Shown here: positions 63,728 to 64,000 of the stretch, piece after piece
How the letters are laid out: each line of letters begins with the position of its first letter
How positions within the stretch are numbered: the first letter of the stretch is position 1
Origin: Pteria penguin
Taxonomy: Eukaryota; Mollusca; Bivalvia; Pterioida; Pteriidae
Assembly (NCBI GenBank): GCA_035048485.1
Contig: CM068587.1
Span: 43,709,842-43,773,841, forward strand
DNA length: 64,000 nt
Direction: 5' to 3'
Made by a program: the position numbers and the translations under genes
Notes under the pieces: generated by a model
What the model was told of the DNA's origin: nothing
Seen by the model: the letters and a program-made list of their open reading frames with translations, nothing else
Database searches by the model: none

Positions 63728-64000
63728 ACCAGCTACACCTCCATCTCCTGTAAATTACTGTAACACATCATTCACAACCAGGTAATGGACTACTTTGAAC
63801 AGCACATTCTCACCAACAGTCAACAGGGCTTCAAATCCAAACCTTTCTTTGAAACTCAGGTAGCCATCACCATAGACAGTATTGCCCCCACTTTAGACCT
63901 GGGAGGCCAAGTTGACATTGTTCTGCTAGACTTCTCGAAAATATTTGATAAGATGCCTCATCAGTGATTGCTACATAAGCTGCAGTACTGTGGTGTATGA
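63728..64000 (+). mobile_element. LINE reverse transcriptase fragment, runs off the window
   Basis: The frame reads TSISCKLL, stop, HIIHNQVMDYF, then ILTNSQQGFKSKPFFETQ and GGQVDIVLLDFSKIFDKMPH, a stop at 63965-63967, and LLHKLQYCGV. This is the RT region with the motif-A Asp (LDFSKxFDxxPH) of CR1/Jockey-like LINEs. Two in-frame stops (TAA near 63761 and TGA at 63965) show it is inactive. The rest lies outside the window. Confidence 0.75.

Noticed and set aside
1..64000. tRNA, rRNA, snRNA genes and hammerhead ribozymes
   Set aside because: None could be supported by eye; the only tRNA-like sequence is the SINE head at 63317. Naiads are reported to lack canonical hammerheads.

Overview
This is a eukaryotic, animal genomic window, most likely from a bivalve mollusc and possibly a clam. 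The base composition is AT-rich and intergenic, with many ACATGTA-type words and almost no host coding sequence. The repeat set is typical of bivalves: Naiad-type Penelope-like elements, a DIRS element, a V-domain SINE, and the dispersed families beginning AGCTCACCTGAGC or carrying runs of CCGTCCGTC with GACCTTGACCTTGA. Two of the Naiad copies appear to belong to a selenoprotein-encoding lineage, a type reported from clams and spiders. The species cannot be named from the sequence.

Layout, left half. A MULE DNA transposon with a 9-bp target duplication and a dead transposase lies at 552-2048. Three head-to-tail fragments of one Naiad family follow (2200-7300, + strand). A 9-kb DIRS retrotransposon relic (7301-16513) carries gag, RT/RNase H, methylase-like and tyrosine recombinase remnants. 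It is interrupted by an antisense Naiad (9466-11618), an L1/Tx1-like LINE fragment plus minisatellite (12565-14805), and a TA-flanked MITE (15244-15418), and it ends in a (GA)n tract. From 16986 to 27375 two diverged inverted arms enclose exons of a DUF4806-type gene. Inserted into that unit is a 6.94-kb Polinton/Maverick-like element (19495-26434) with 5'-AGTAGT termini, an exact 6-bp target duplication (GATAAT) and inverted repeats of about 1.6 and 1.9 kb. Its interior keeps only a tandemly duplicated acidic-protein gene and a broken zinc-ribbon gene.

Layout, right half. 27400-41800 is mostly non-coding, with MITEs, mariner-like non-autonomous elements and dispersed bivalve repeats. Two antisense copies of a second Naiad family lie at 41834-44050 and 60221-62925, with a truncated third tail at 55905-56450. 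In both long copies an in-frame UGA stands where the first family has Cys, and a second UGA is shared. All three tails carry a SECIS-like fold whose core overlaps the terminal UGA. Three long copies of the AGCTCACC family (32642-33742, 46942-49474, 56742-59912) have younger repeats nested in them. A Harbinger-like 866-bp element (52528-53393) carries an open frame. The one confident host gene piece is the first coding exon of an SRSF4/5/6-type splicing factor at 55292-55414. The window ends with a V-SINE and a LINE reverse-transcriptase fragment.

There is no operon-like co-operation here: the window is a stack of insertions whose order can be read from who interrupts whom. The strongest unusual signals are the selenocysteine/SECIS Naiad, the deleted Polinton with giant TIRs nested in a DUF4806 unit, and several exactly bounded TIR elements.
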